Shown: positions 27,801-36,420 of the stretch, piece by piece
How the letters are laid out: each line of letters opens with the position of its first letter
Numbering within the stretch: the stretch's first letter is position 1
NCBI GenBank assembly: GCA_903839875.1
Contig: CAIMDZ010000066.1
Span: forward strand, 1 to 64,000
DNA from: an uncultured Bacteroidota bacterium
GTDB taxonomy: Bacteria > Bacteroidota > Bacteroidia > Chitinophagales > Chitinophagaceae
DNA length: 64,000 nucleotides
Reading direction: 5' to 3'
The notes under the pieces: generated by a model
Told to the model about the DNA's origin: nothing
The model's database searches: none
The model's input: only the letters and a program-made list of their open reading frames with translations
Made by a program: the position numbers and the translations under genes

Positions 27801-29782
27801 TGGTGAAGGAGACACCGGCAGCAATTGGTTCAATGAGGTCGCATACGGCAGCATTATGTACCAGTGGCTTTGGTACAACCGAGGTTTTATATGATTCATC
27901 CTATAATGGCGCCTGGACAACAAGCGGTCTTGGTAGAATTACCATTTCAGGAATGGGTGCACTGAATGACTCTGCAACTATTACATATGTAGGCACAGGT
28001 GCAGGTACAGAAAATGTTACCTACACCATTAACGGTTGTTATGTAACAAAGACAATAACAGTCAGCGCAACACATGCCACCTTCACTCCTTCAACAGATC
28101 TCTCCGTTTGTCTCGGCGGTACATTAGATACGGCATGGGTACCTTCAGTTGCGGGTGGTACCTGGTCAGTATTTAACCAGGGCTCTTATGCGATTGCCTC
28201 TACCATTGCTACCGTTTCCACTGTTTCAGCTAACGGTGCTGCAGTTATTGCAGGTATAGGTGCAGGTATAGCAACACTTACCTACAACCTGTTTGGTTGC
28301 AGGGATTCAGTGCATGTAACTGTAAATCCTAATACCGGCGGAGGTATCTCTGGTACCGGCTCAATATGTAATACAGGCCTTGGTCAGAAAACTACACTTA
28401 CTGATGCTACATCAGGTGGTGTCTGGTCAACAAGCAGTAAGACCATTGTGAACCTGGGTTCTACAGGTACAGGAAGTACAGCAGTTGATACTGGTTTAAC
28501 TGTAGGTTCAGCGGTTATTTATTATTCAATACCTAAAGGCGGTTGTATTGATGCATGGTCAGTAAATGTGTACAGTGTTGTTCCAACAGCTATCACAGGT
28601 ATTGATAGTGTATGTTTAGGCAGTAATGTAACACTTGCAAATGCAACCACTGGTGGTACATGGATCAGCGGTACTCCAGCCGTTGCCTCTGTCAGCCTTG
28701 GTGGTAATGTGTTAGGCTTGTCAGCTGGTATCACCAATATTACCTATAGCCTTAACGGTTGTTTCCCGGCTCCTGCTGCGTTCACCGTTAATCCTGTACC
28801 GGCTGCAATAACAGGTACCCTTACAGTATGTGCAGGAAGTGTTACTGCTCTTGCAGATGCTACTACAGGTGGTGCATGGACAAGTTCAGCGCCTACTAAA
28901 GGCTCCGTAGATGGATCTGGTAATGTTACCGGAGTAGCTGCAGGTTCTGCAACTATTTCCTATACATTATATGTCGGCGGTTGCAGGGCAACTGCAAGTG
29001 TTGCGATAGGCGATACCGGAAATATTGTTCTCGGCGGACCAACTCACCAATGTGGTGGTACCACTATTACAATGACTGCAACCAGAGGTACCGCAGTGAC
29101 TGGCACATGGTCGAGCTACAACACTGGAATCGCTACTAATGCGGGTGCGGTATTTAGCGGTGTAGGAAGTGGTATTGATACGGTCTATTTCTCAACTGCC
29201 GGATGTCCAACCGTTTATAAGAAGCTCGACACAGTTAACTTTGTTGGTCCAATTACCAGCTCATCATTTGTGGTTTGCTCTACAGGCGTAGCAGCAGTTA
29301 CAAATCTTGCAGATGTTACTGGTGGCGGTGTCTGGTCAATCAGCAATACCAATGCAGGTATTACAACAGGTGGTGTTGTTACCGGCTCTGTTCCTGGTTA
29401 TGATACAGTTACCTACAAGGTTCATTTCATTGAACCCGGCGCGGATAGCTTCTGTAGTGTTACACAAATCATCACCATTATGCCATGCGGACCAAAAGAA
29501 AGCAATAATCCTGGCAGCAACGGTTCAGTTGATCAGAAATTCACAGTGTTCCCTAACCCAAGCAACGGGGTCATCAACTTCACACAAAGTGAACCAAGTG
29601 ACGGAGCAATGAGTGTTAACGTAATCAACTACGTTGGTGCATCAGTTCTGAATGGTAATATTGATTTTGCAGGAGGAAAAGGCCAGCTTAATTTATCTCA
29701 CGTAGTTCCGGGTATGTACCTGGTAATGCTGAAAGATAATAAGGGCGCGGTCCAGACCTTTAAAGTGCTTATTGAAAAATAA
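24848..29782 (+). CDS. Giant T9SS-secreted protein of 19 Ig-like repeats
   Basis: 1644 residues. A signal sequence (about 1-45) is followed by 19 repeats of about 75-85 residues related to bacterial Ig-like group 2 (Big_2) domains, with the consensus C-x-G-x-(T/S)-x-x-L-x-(D/x)...GG-T-W-(S/T)...G-x-V-T-G...T-I-(T/S)-Y-(T)...GC. Each repeat carries one Cys near its start, a 'GGxW' aromatic and a Cys near its end. Residues about 1560-1644 are a type A T9SS sorting domain (FTVFPNPSNGVINF ... MYLVMLKDNKGAVQTFKV). There is no haem motif. It is probably a cell-surface scaffold or adhesin. It sits in operon 2 directly behind the tetrahaem genes. Confidence 0.9.
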   Translation: MIKSNKRWLLTASPWMKHSLRLSSLAIGGLFFTALLVFTFGTSKAQTGGVKTVKGGSVRTGDLTVGTPAGGAPSMPVITGATTTTCVGTDITLYNTLSGGTWSASNGNVTLTPSDAIVTVHGNTPGYTVVTYTVGPNSIATNVTIMAPISGPAAVCIGNFINLTDATPTGIWTTSNPAVAIVNVTGTVTGIGNGTATISYQRISDHATCAVSTNVTVSNNALVITPAVPAVCVGSSVTLTGTPTGGSWASNTTTLATIGSATGIANGLAVGNPTITYTQGTCYATKTLIVSNTLPAGISGATTVCLGNTTTLFDATLGGTWTTNDPTIANVNSVGIVTGVAAGTTTITYSKLGCYRTQSMTVGANTTAAITGNTNICVSGSTTLSDTTTGGTWTTTSALVTLTGTATTTVTVTAGVSTGSAAITYNAPGGGCYQVMVVNINPTSVVGPIVGPGTVCKGSIINLTDPSNPGGTWSTADTNIAKVDAYGHVTGMAVAGGTVNIIYTRLGCSIPTIITVNPLPTLTGSASVCYRGTTTLTPAPTGGSWATSDTTIASVAAGVVTGVAMTGAFNITYTSPVGCNAIKAMTVNGPSAIILPGGSNTACLPLVTGGVGTYLYLSDTVSGGAWSSSATTVATVGASSGVVAPVATGTVTITYTKSGCSVTQMVSVNPLPKMILGSASACQGSTLTLSDSTSGGTWASSNTAIGTISSAGGVFGGVTPGSATVSYTVNGCAQTKNMTVGASLPAIKSASIYGFTVCSKEAYILITDSARGGMWSASGSTVSLAGASTSGFDTVKVTGISNSTVTITYTNGGCYVTKAVTVAGTSAAAITPVNGLNYGCTGIPANLKSGGSGPVPTVGTWTSRYGKVSFAYVNDTTTAVTGTSTGIDIVTFTRNDNGCLAYYTYAIYKQPSAIITPSVSVCNGTNITIKDTTRATGSAWSTSSSSTATATVATDSTATFKGITAGLVTVTYTTPGGCAVYQPILVKETPAAIGSMRSHTAALCTSGFGTTEVLYDSSYNGAWTTSGLGRITISGMGALNDSATITYVGTGAGTENVTYTINGCYVTKTITVSATHATFTPSTDLSVCLGGTLDTAWVPSVAGGTWSVFNQGSYAIASTIATVSTVSANGAAVIAGIGAGIATLTYNLFGCRDSVHVTVNPNTGGGISGTGSICNTGLGQKTTLTDATSGGVWSTSSKTIVNLGSTGTGSTAVDTGLTVGSAVIYYSIPKGGCIDAWSVNVYSVVPTAITGIDSVCLGSNVTLANATTGGTWISGTPAVASVSLGGNVLGLSAGITNITYSLNGCFPAPAAFTVNPVPAAITGTLTVCAGSVTALADATTGGAWTSSAPTKGSVDGSGNVTGVAAGSATISYTLYVGGCRATASVAIGDTGNIVLGGPTHQCGGTTITMTATRGTAVTGTWSSYNTGIATNAGAVFSGVGSGIDTVYFSTAGCPTVYKKLDTVNFVGPITSSSFVVCSTGVAAVTNLADVTGGGVWSISNTNAGITTGGVVTGSVPGYDTVTYKVHFIEPGADSFCSVTQIITIMPCGPKESNNPGSNGSVDQKFTVFPNPSNGVINFTQSEPSDGAMSVNVINYVGASVLNGNIDFAGGKGQLNLSHVVPGMYLVMLKDNKGAVQTFKVLIEK

Positions 29783-29807
29783 GGATTGGATTCATTGGTT
29801 TTTCATA

Positions 29808-29837
29808 CAGGCTCCGGATTTCCGGAGCCTGTTTTTT
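29808..29837 (+). terminator. Rho-independent terminator of operon 2
   Basis: CAGGCTCCGGA (29808-29818) pairs with TCCGGAGCCTG (29821-29831), followed by six T. It ends the tetrahaem / Ig-repeat operon. In the remaining 29838-30296 I see only small dyads (GGTATG-TAT-CATACC near 30013) and no gene. Confidence 0.92.
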
Positions 29838-30296
29838 GTATTTTATTGCTGAATTATATAGTGCGGATTAGGCTTCAAAAACCAGGATTGGGATAGAATA
29901 ACATTGAGTCCATGCAGATCGTGGCAAGGATTCGAAAAGAAGCTGCAAAGAATCAAAGGATGCATGTGATGCCAATTATTGTTATGCCGTTTATTGAAAT
30001 AAGGTATGTATCATACCAAATGGCTATCGAAGTCATACATGAATGTATAACTGTGGCCTCACTGATTGCCAACTGGCAATAAAGCAGGGAAAGAACCGGA
30101 AGGATTAGTTTTTTGTGCCGGGTGATTTGATAAAGTTTTTGAAGGGCAGCTGGTATTATCTCAACTTTTCTACGACGTAGAAAAATAACAGACCAGGACG
30201 GTTGTCAATAACCTGATGGAGATAGTAAAAAGTATGTTCTGATTGAGTTTTTGTAAAAATCCTTATAGATATTGGGGCTGTATTGAAAGCTATAAA

Positions 30297-31058
30297 TTAT
30301 TTTATAACCGCTTCTTCCATCATCGCTTCAAATTTATATCCATACCCAAAGTCTTTATTCAGCGTGATCTTACCTTCAAGTACCACAATATCCCCGACTT
30401 TTACTGCCACTGAAGATGTAACCACAAAATCAAACTTTCCATTACTTTCAGTTCCGTCCTGAATGTGAATCCAGTTTTTATCCATAATTGCAGGACTGTA
30501 TCTGGTAACCTGGCCTTTTATCTTCACCGTTTTACCGGCAAATGCTTCTTTCTTAGAAAATAAATTGGCAATAGTGATGCAATCTGCCGGAGTTTCAATT
30601 TTTATTTCTTTTTTTACTTCGGGGTTTGCTTTCCGTGCATACGACTCTGAACCATTTTTGTTACCATTTGCTGCCATAGGCTCAGTAGTCACACCACCCA
30701 GGAATAAAACCTCATCAAATTTTCTGTGCAACTCTTTACTTTCAAATTCCTTCATTGGCATAGCGCCGGTATAGTAATAAGTTTCTCCCGGCTTTGCATT
30801 AATTGTAGGCAAGGCCAGCCATTTCAATGTGTCATTTTCTTTCACGTGGAGGTAAGTGTAGGATGTAGTTTGTATGACCTCCTCTACAACCACTTTATGA
30901 TCCTTTTTAGATTTATCATCATAGGCTTTCGGGCATGGTCTGGAATAGCACACAGGTATTATTGAAAACAGCGCGAAAGCAATCGGAATAATTTTCATTT
31001 TTGTTGATTTTAAGACGAAAAAAAGGTCTTTGAAAAACTCATAATTTCTAATATGCAA
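30297..31058 (-). CDS. OB-fold secreted protein, paralogue B
   Basis: 253 residues as read; an internal Met (MKIIPIAFALFSIIPVCYS, about residue 21, base 30998) is the better start because it opens a signal peptide. The rest mirrors the protein at 19237-20028: YTYLHVKENDTLKWLALPTINAKPGETYYYTGAMPM...FESKEL, a shorter linker, then the OB-fold GKTVKIKGQVTRYSPAIMDKNWIHIQDGT...GDIVVLEGKI. Unlike copy A it lacks a lipobox. It is again divergent from an NHL gene. Function unknown; association with the cytochrome locus is positional. Confidence 0.78.
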   Translation of the reverse strand: MHIRNYEFFKDLFFVLKSTKMKIIPIAFALFSIIPVCYSRPCPKAYDDKSKKDHKVVVEEVIQTTSYTYLHVKENDTLKWLALPTINAKPGETYYYTGAMPMKEFESKELHRKFDEVLFLGGVTTEPMAANGNKNGSESYARKANPEVKKEIKIETPADCITIANLFSKKEAFAGKTVKIKGQVTRYSPAIMDKNWIHIQDGTESNGKFDFVVTSSVAVKVGDIVVLEGKITLNKDFGYGYKFEAMMEEAVIK

Positions 31059-31104
31059 TGTTATGCTGTAATTTCTTCAAAATGTATGAATAAAGTCATG
31101 TTTT

Positions 31105-31151
31105 TTGATGATCACGGTCATCAAATTTTGATCATCCTGAGGCTACTTTTA
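31105..31151 (+). promoter_or_regulatory. FNR-type operator plus -7 box, operon 3
   Basis: ATGAT-CACG-GTCAT (31108-31121), embedded in the longer perfect dyad TTGATGA TCACGG TCATCAA (31105-31124), lies exactly 36 nt before TACTTTTA (31144-31151). The gene begins at 31182. On the other strand the mirror position reads ACATTTTG, a weak -7 candidate for the divergent OB-fold gene. Confidence 0.7.
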
Positions 31152-31181
31152 CAGGCAGTTTCAAAACCAAAAATTTTCAAA

Positions 31182-32261
31182 ATGAAGTCTGGAAAATATT
31201 TTGTCATTTTTATGATCGCAGCGGGTTCATTGCTACTGAATTCCTGCGCTCAATTTCTACACAAACATAATAAAATTGTGCGCAAAGAAAGTGTTCTTTA
31301 TCCCCCTCCGCCTGATACTGCAAGGTTTCAATATCTTACCAGTATCAGCGGTTCTGATTTTCTTGGTGGCCGGTCAAAATTCGGCACTTTTATCATGGGT
31401 GTTGAAGAGGTATCTCAAATGAGCAAGCCTTATGGGATTAGTATGCGTAATGGAAAGTTGTACATATGCGATCCCGGAATTGGCGGACTTGAGATCATAG
31501 ATCTGGCTGCAAAAGAGTATACCAATTTTACACCCGGTGGTCCCGGCCAGTTGAAGTCGGCGCTCAATTGCTACACAGATGAAAACGAATACCTCTACAT
31601 TGCAGATGTTGGCAGACATGAGGTCGTGATCTTTGATAGCATGTTGAACTATGTCACTAAAATTTCCGATACCGGTAATTTTAAACCTACTGATGTTTTT
31701 GTTTTTGAAAATGAGATTTGGGTAACGAATCCTGATAACCATCGTTTGAATGTTTATGACAGGAAATCACACCAGTTAATACGATACTTTGCTGAACAGT
31801 ATGGGGTAGGTGACGATGGGTTTTTATATTCCCCGTTTAATGTATTCGTAACCGATGAAATTATTTATGTAACAGACTTCGGAGATGCCAAGATCAAACA
31901 ATATGACCGTAAGGGGAAATTTATTACTTCAATTGGTAGTTATGGAACAGGACCCGGACAATTTGTAAGACCCAAGGGGATAGCGATAGATCATGAGGCC
32001 AACCTCTTTGTCGTGGACGCCGGATTTGAAAATACACAGATATTCAATAAGAAAGGCCAGTTGCTAATGTTTTTCGGCGGACCCTACAAAGGCCCCGGCG
32101 ATATGTGGCTGCCTGCAAAAGTTATTGTTGACTATGATAACTTAAAGTATTTCCAAAAATATATTGACCCGAAGTATAAACTGAACTACCTGGTTATTGT
32201 TTCTAACCAGTATGGTCCGGATAAAATAAATATTTACGGTTCGATTACACCACTGAATTAA
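31182..32261 (+). CDS. NHL-repeat beta-propeller lipoprotein
   Basis: 359 residues from the Met at 31182 (MKSGKYFVIFM); the lipobox LLNSC gives an acylated Cys. Six-bladed NHL propeller: 'KPYGISMRNGKLYICDPGIGGLEIIDL', 'LNCYTDENEYLYIADVGRHEVVIFD', 'RPKGIAIDHEANLFVVDAGFENTQIFNKKG' are individual blades. First gene of operon 3 and counterpart of the soluble NHL protein at 20289. The membrane anchor suggests periplasmic or surface attachment next to the haem conduit. The exact role is unknown. Confidence 0.85.
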   Translation: MKSGKYFVIFMIAAGSLLLNSCAQFLHKHNKIVRKESVLYPPPPDTARFQYLTSISGSDFLGGRSKFGTFIMGVEEVSQMSKPYGISMRNGKLYICDPGIGGLEIIDLAAKEYTNFTPGGPGQLKSALNCYTDENEYLYIADVGRHEVVIFDSMLNYVTKISDTGNFKPTDVFVFENEIWVTNPDNHRLNVYDRKSHQLIRYFAEQYGVGDDGFLYSPFNVFVTDEIIYVTDFGDAKIKQYDRKGKFITSIGSYGTGPGQFVRPKGIAIDHEANLFVVDAGFENTQIFNKKGQLLMFFGGPYKGPGDMWLPAKVIVDYDNLKYFQKYIDPKYKLNYLVIVSNQYGPDKINIYGSITPLN

Positions 32262-32274
32262 CACATAATTCCTT

Positions 32275-34413
32275 ATGAAGAGCAGGCAGAATAATAATGT
32301 TGTTTATTATGTAAGTGTAATAATCATTGTGTTATTTTTCGGATGCTCTGTAGAACAAACACACAAAACGTTTACTTTTTTCTTTGATGGTGTTGACAAG
32401 GTTATATTTTTTAATGATTATTTATCTAAGGATTCTTTAAGCAAGGATGCAATTGCGAAACGCGAAGGTTTACTAAAGAAAGTGCGGCCCGAACAATTCG
32501 TTCATTTACCTTATAAAGAAAAGAAGTGTGAAAAATGCCACACGCCGGATAAGCGGCTTATAATGGCCATGCCGGATCTTTGTTTTCAATGCCATAAAAA
32601 CTTTGCAGAAAGTTATACCACTCTGCATGGACCTGTAGCTTCTGGTAATTGCACTAAATGCCATAACCAGCACTCATCAAAATACCCTAAACTACTTACC
32701 CGACAAGGCCAGCAGGTATGTACCTATTGTCATAGTCCTTCTTTAATTTTTGCCAACAAAGTTCACCGTGATATAGAAGATGCCGAGTGTACGCTGTGTC
32801 ATAATCCGCATGGAGGAAACAGAAGGTTCATGGTAAAGAATAATATTCCAACTGATCCTAACAGGATCGCATTAATGACTGAGTTAACTTCGCGGCGTTT
32901 ATGCGGTCAGATATTCTGTAAGGAACCGGGAGATGTGACATCCGCTGTGGAAATTAAAATTTATGATGGTAGTAGTAAGGTTGTTGCCACTGTACGTCCG
33001 GATAATACCGGAAAATTCTACCTGACGAATATGCATCCGGGTCAGAACTATACATTTGACATAAAAGGTATGATACCTGAATGTAAAGTGAATATTATGG
33101 ACTGTAACGGCTCGGTTTTGATTGTCGTGGAACGAAACAAGAAAGGAAAGTATGTCTTAGATAAGTCAGCATATGAAACCGTACACGAAGCACTGAATAC
33201 TGCAAACGCGGGTGGCAACTATCTGGGTGAAACATCTGTAAGAATAAATTTGGACAAGCCATTAAGGAAAGATTCCGCCAAAACTCAGGAAGTGATTGTT
33301 GCACCTGCAGAACCGGAGAAAATAATGGAGCCTCCCGTCATAAATAACGTACCCGATCCTTCAAAAGAAAAGGGGAAGATACACGTTAAGGAATTGCCGG
33401 AAAATGTAAGCTTAAAGGATCTGGTTGATGAAAATAAAAAGCTTGATACTAAAGAGACAACAGGAATAGCTGCAGATAATAAGCCGGCAGATTCGGTGAA
33501 ATATAAGGGTAAGATCGTTGTAAAAACAATTCCTGGCAATGTGAAAACCAGTGATCTTATTGAGCACAACAAAGATGACAAACAGAATGACGCAGGAAAG
33601 AGACCTTCCGAACCCAGGCCGTATAAGGGGAAAATAGTTGTCGGCGACGAACCTGGTAATACAAAAGAAATAAATGGTAAACTGAAAAATAATGCAGGCG
33701 GAACAGAGGCAATCAGAAAATATGAAAGGGATAATATTACACTCGTTGACCTGGCTAACCAAATAAACAGGTTGTACGATGGTAATACCATTTGTGTATT
33801 GAATGACTCTGCAGATTATATTGATATTGCACGTGTGGATAAGAAAGGCCGCTTCTTACTTTTTGATTTCCTTGCATACAGGCTCACATTGCCGGACAAA
33901 TCCAGTGGAATAATATCGCAGACAATATTCCTGAATGATAAAATGGAGATCATTGAAACGGTTAATAAGCGGGTGAAAAATGGCCGGTATATTTACGTGT
34001 CTAATTCAAAGGAATATGCTGCCTCACGGGCCGATGTGAAGATAATAGCTGAAAAAGAAAACGCTGCATTGTTCTCCACCATTTATTATGAACAGGCAAA
34101 GGCGTCTATATCTGATATTGGAATTACAGAGCTCGACAAAGTGGTTAATTACCTGAAAGACCATCCTGCAGCAAAAGTGTACCTGGCTGCACATACCGAT
34201 TCCAGAGGTTCGATAGGATACAACCTGCGGCTATCTGAAGACAGGGCAAAAGCTGCAATAAAATACCTTAATACAAAGGGAATAAATAGTAACAGAATTT
34301 CGGGCAAAGGTTATGGTAAAGAGAAACCACTGGATACTTATGTTCCTGCATCGGCAACGGAAGAGGAACAACAGAAAAACAGGAGAGTAGAGATTTATAT
34401 TAAGGACAAATAA
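32275..34413 (+). CDS. Pentahaem cytochrome-OmpA fusion lipoprotein
   Basis: 712 residues with a lipobox-like end of signal (LFFGC). Five CxxCH motifs occur in residues about 80-185: CEKCH, CFQCH, CTKCH, CTYCH, CTLCH. Then comes a carboxypeptidase-regulatory/CNA-B-like beta module (AVEIKIYDGSSKVVATVRPDNTGKF). Three copies of a basic 'KGKI(H/V)V...(E/G)N' repeat lie at about 360-460, then a second beta module. Residues about 595-712 are an OmpA C-terminal domain (AHTDSRG...LSEDRAKAAIKYLNTKGI...GYG...NRRVEI) that binds peptidoglycan. The protein would hold haems at the inner face of the outer membrane, clamped to the cell wall. Confidence 0.9.
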   Translation: MKSRQNNNVVYYVSVIIIVLFFGCSVEQTHKTFTFFFDGVDKVIFFNDYLSKDSLSKDAIAKREGLLKKVRPEQFVHLPYKEKKCEKCHTPDKRLIMAMPDLCFQCHKNFAESYTTLHGPVASGNCTKCHNQHSSKYPKLLTRQGQQVCTYCHSPSLIFANKVHRDIEDAECTLCHNPHGGNRRFMVKNNIPTDPNRIALMTELTSRRLCGQIFCKEPGDVTSAVEIKIYDGSSKVVATVRPDNTGKFYLTNMHPGQNYTFDIKGMIPECKVNIMDCNGSVLIVVERNKKGKYVLDKSAYETVHEALNTANAGGNYLGETSVRINLDKPLRKDSAKTQEVIVAPAEPEKIMEPPVINNVPDPSKEKGKIHVKELPENVSLKDLVDENKKLDTKETTGIAADNKPADSVKYKGKIVVKTIPGNVKTSDLIEHNKDDKQNDAGKRPSEPRPYKGKIVVGDEPGNTKEINGKLKNNAGGTEAIRKYERDNITLVDLANQINRLYDGNTICVLNDSADYIDIARVDKKGRFLLFDFLAYRLTLPDKSSGIISQTIFLNDKMEIIETVNKRVKNGRYIYVSNSKEYAASRADVKIIAEKENAALFSTIYYEQAKASISDIGITELDKVVNYLKDHPAAKVYLAAHTDSRGSIGYNLRLSEDRAKAAIKYLNTKGINSNRISGKGYGKEKPLDTYVPASATEEEQQKNRRVEIYIKDK

Positions 34414-34443
34414 AGTAATTAATGTGATAAAAAATAATTGGCA

Positions 34444-36420
34444 ATGCGCTTTATAAAGGTATTAATACTATATGCCGTTTTATTTCTTCCGGTAAGCGGC
34501 TATGCACAGCAAAGCCTGCTTTCGCTGGGGGCTTGGAATATTTCTGCGTTGTCCGGTGAATTGAAAGTAGGTGGATTATATGGAGCAGGTGAGATACACA
34601 CATACAATATCAGGAACGATTATGTCACATCAAATTATTATGGCGGTTTCATGGTGAAATCGAGCAGTTTTATCTGGAATCCCAATTTTTTGGTTATTGA
34701 TATTGATGGTGGATATTATCCCGAATCCCGGCAGGACCTTTATCTTGTATCCCCAAATGTGTACAATGCTATAAATACTGAAAAGTTGCACCTGGGAGCC
34801 ACATTTTTTCCGAAAAAAATGGTTACACTTAGTACCTACCTGAATTTTGATAACAGTTATGACAGCAGGGAAAATTTATCAGATATCAGAACGAACAGTA
34901 AAGGTTATGGCGGAACATTTTCGTTCCGGAATAAATTTCTCCCCTTAACAGTTACATATAACGAGAGTAATTGGGTTAGCAAGGAATTACTGGATACATC
35001 ACGAGCCAGGGAATTTTCGTATGAGCAGAAAAATTTAGAGGCAAGAGTCTACAAAAGTTTCGGAACGCAGGATAAGAACGAACTGATCTATACCCATCAT
35101 GATTACCTGCGCCGCGATTATAATTTATACTCGATCAGGAATATTTCAGATAATCTCGAACTTCAAAATGGTCTGTTTCTTGATTCGGCAAGAAATTCCC
35201 GTTTTAACTCTGTAATATTTGGCACGGTACAGAAGGGTAATGATAGTTTCAAACAATTCCGCGTTAGCGAGAATGTTTATTTCAAATTGCCGCATCACAT
35301 GACGTGGAACAATAATTACGGGTTCTACTACATTGAACGGGTACCTGAAATCCTGCAACAGCATTCATTCACATCTATGCTGGGGCACCAGTTATTTGAA
35401 AGCTTTCATTCAAGCCTGTTCTATGAATACAACAACGCGCTCGAAACTTCTTACCATGAATTTAGTAACAAGGTTGGTATTGATTTGAGTTATACCAAAA
35501 AAACATTTGCAGACGGGCAAATTTCCATTCAGTTCAATTACAGCAAAATGCGGCAGAACCGGACAAGCAGTGATCTTATGTTGCAAATAATGAATGAGGA
35601 ATACACCTTATCAGACAACAAAGTAGTAATGATAAAAAGGCCTTATGTAGATATTGCAAGTGTTGTTGTAAAGGATGCTACCGGAACGATTATATACCAG
35701 CCTTATTTTGATTACATTTTGGTTGCCAGGAATAATTTTATTGAAATTCTGCGCGTTCCCGGTGGGCAAATACCTGATAATTCGAATGTTTTCCTGTTTT
35801 ATACTGCAACGCAACCGGGGTCTTTCCGGTACGATATTGATCTTGAATATCTTTACGTAAACTGGTCAATGTTTAATAACCTGCTTTCAGTTTATTTCAA
35901 ATCGAACAGGAATGATTTTTCGAATATTCATAATGCCGATAACCTGCTGTTGAATTATCTCACAGAAAACGTTTATGGTATTGGTTTTAAGTATAAGGCA
36001 GCTAATGCCGGTGTGGAATATGATGATTATCAAAGTAGTATTGTGCCATATAAAATGATGAGATACTATTTTATGTGGCAGGGTAATTTCAGGCAGAACC
36101 TTGTTTATTCATTGAATGTAAACTGGCGTGATTATAAAATTCCTACAGAAGATGAGGATAGAATATACAAGGATGTGAACGCAATGGTTGCATACTCTTT
36201 TAACAGGAAGACAAGGGTAGACCTGACTGTCGGATACCAATCCCAGCGAGGCCGTCAAATCAATCTTGACCTGTTTACTTCCAGGCTGAAGGTAACAACC
36301 ATTTATAGAAAATTATTCTTTGTCGCCGGGTTCGATATGTACGACAGGGTATACCTTGAAAATCAGAGAATGACCTATATGGGCGCCTATATTCAAGTAA
36401 TTAAAAAGTTTAAATATTGA
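34444..36420 (+). CDS. Outer-membrane beta-barrel, candidate porin of an electron conduit
   Basis: 658 residues from the ATG at 34444; signal peptide ending GYAQ. The whole mature chain alternates hydrophobic and polar residues with many aromatics and ends in ...YIQVIKKFKY, as outer-membrane barrels do. The size is close to MtrB/PioB-type porins (about 650-700 aa), and the gene lies between two multihaem cytochromes, so a porin-cytochrome arrangement is a natural inference. I see no cysteine at all in it. Residues about 400-460 contain a non-barrel beta module (DYILVARNNFIEIL..). Homology to MtrB cannot be judged by eye. The stop overlaps the next start. Confidence 0.8.
   Translation: MRFIKVLILYAVLFLPVSGYAQQSLLSLGAWNISALSGELKVGGLYGAGEIHTYNIRNDYVTSNYYGGFMVKSSSFIWNPNFLVIDIDGGYYPESRQDLYLVSPNVYNAINTEKLHLGATFFPKKMVTLSTYLNFDNSYDSRENLSDIRTNSKGYGGTFSFRNKFLPLTVTYNESNWVSKELLDTSRAREFSYEQKNLEARVYKSFGTQDKNELIYTHHDYLRRDYNLYSIRNISDNLELQNGLFLDSARNSRFNSVIFGTVQKGNDSFKQFRVSENVYFKLPHHMTWNNNYGFYYIERVPEILQQHSFTSMLGHQLFESFHSSLFYEYNNALETSYHEFSNKVGIDLSYTKKTFADGQISIQFNYSKMRQNRTSSDLMLQIMNEEYTLSDNKVVMIKRPYVDIASVVVKDATGTIIYQPYFDYILVARNNFIEILRVPGGQIPDNSNVFLFYTATQPGSFRYDIDLEYLYVNWSMFNNLLSVYFKSNRNDFSNIHNADNLLLNYLTENVYGIGFKYKAANAGVEYDDYQSSIVPYKMMRYYFMWQGNFRQNLVYSLNVNWRDYKIPTEDEDRIYKDVNAMVAYSFNRKTRVDLTVGYQSQRGRQINLDLFTSRLKVTTIYRKLFFVAGFDMYDRVYLENQRMTYMGAYIQVIKKFKY

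Noticed and set aside
31105-31124. TTGAT...ATCAA read as a classic FNR box with the outer half-sites
   Set aside because: The spacing between TTGAT and ATCAA is 10, not 4; the inner ATGAT-N4-GTCAT gives the correct core and the fixed 36-nt distance, so I use that.
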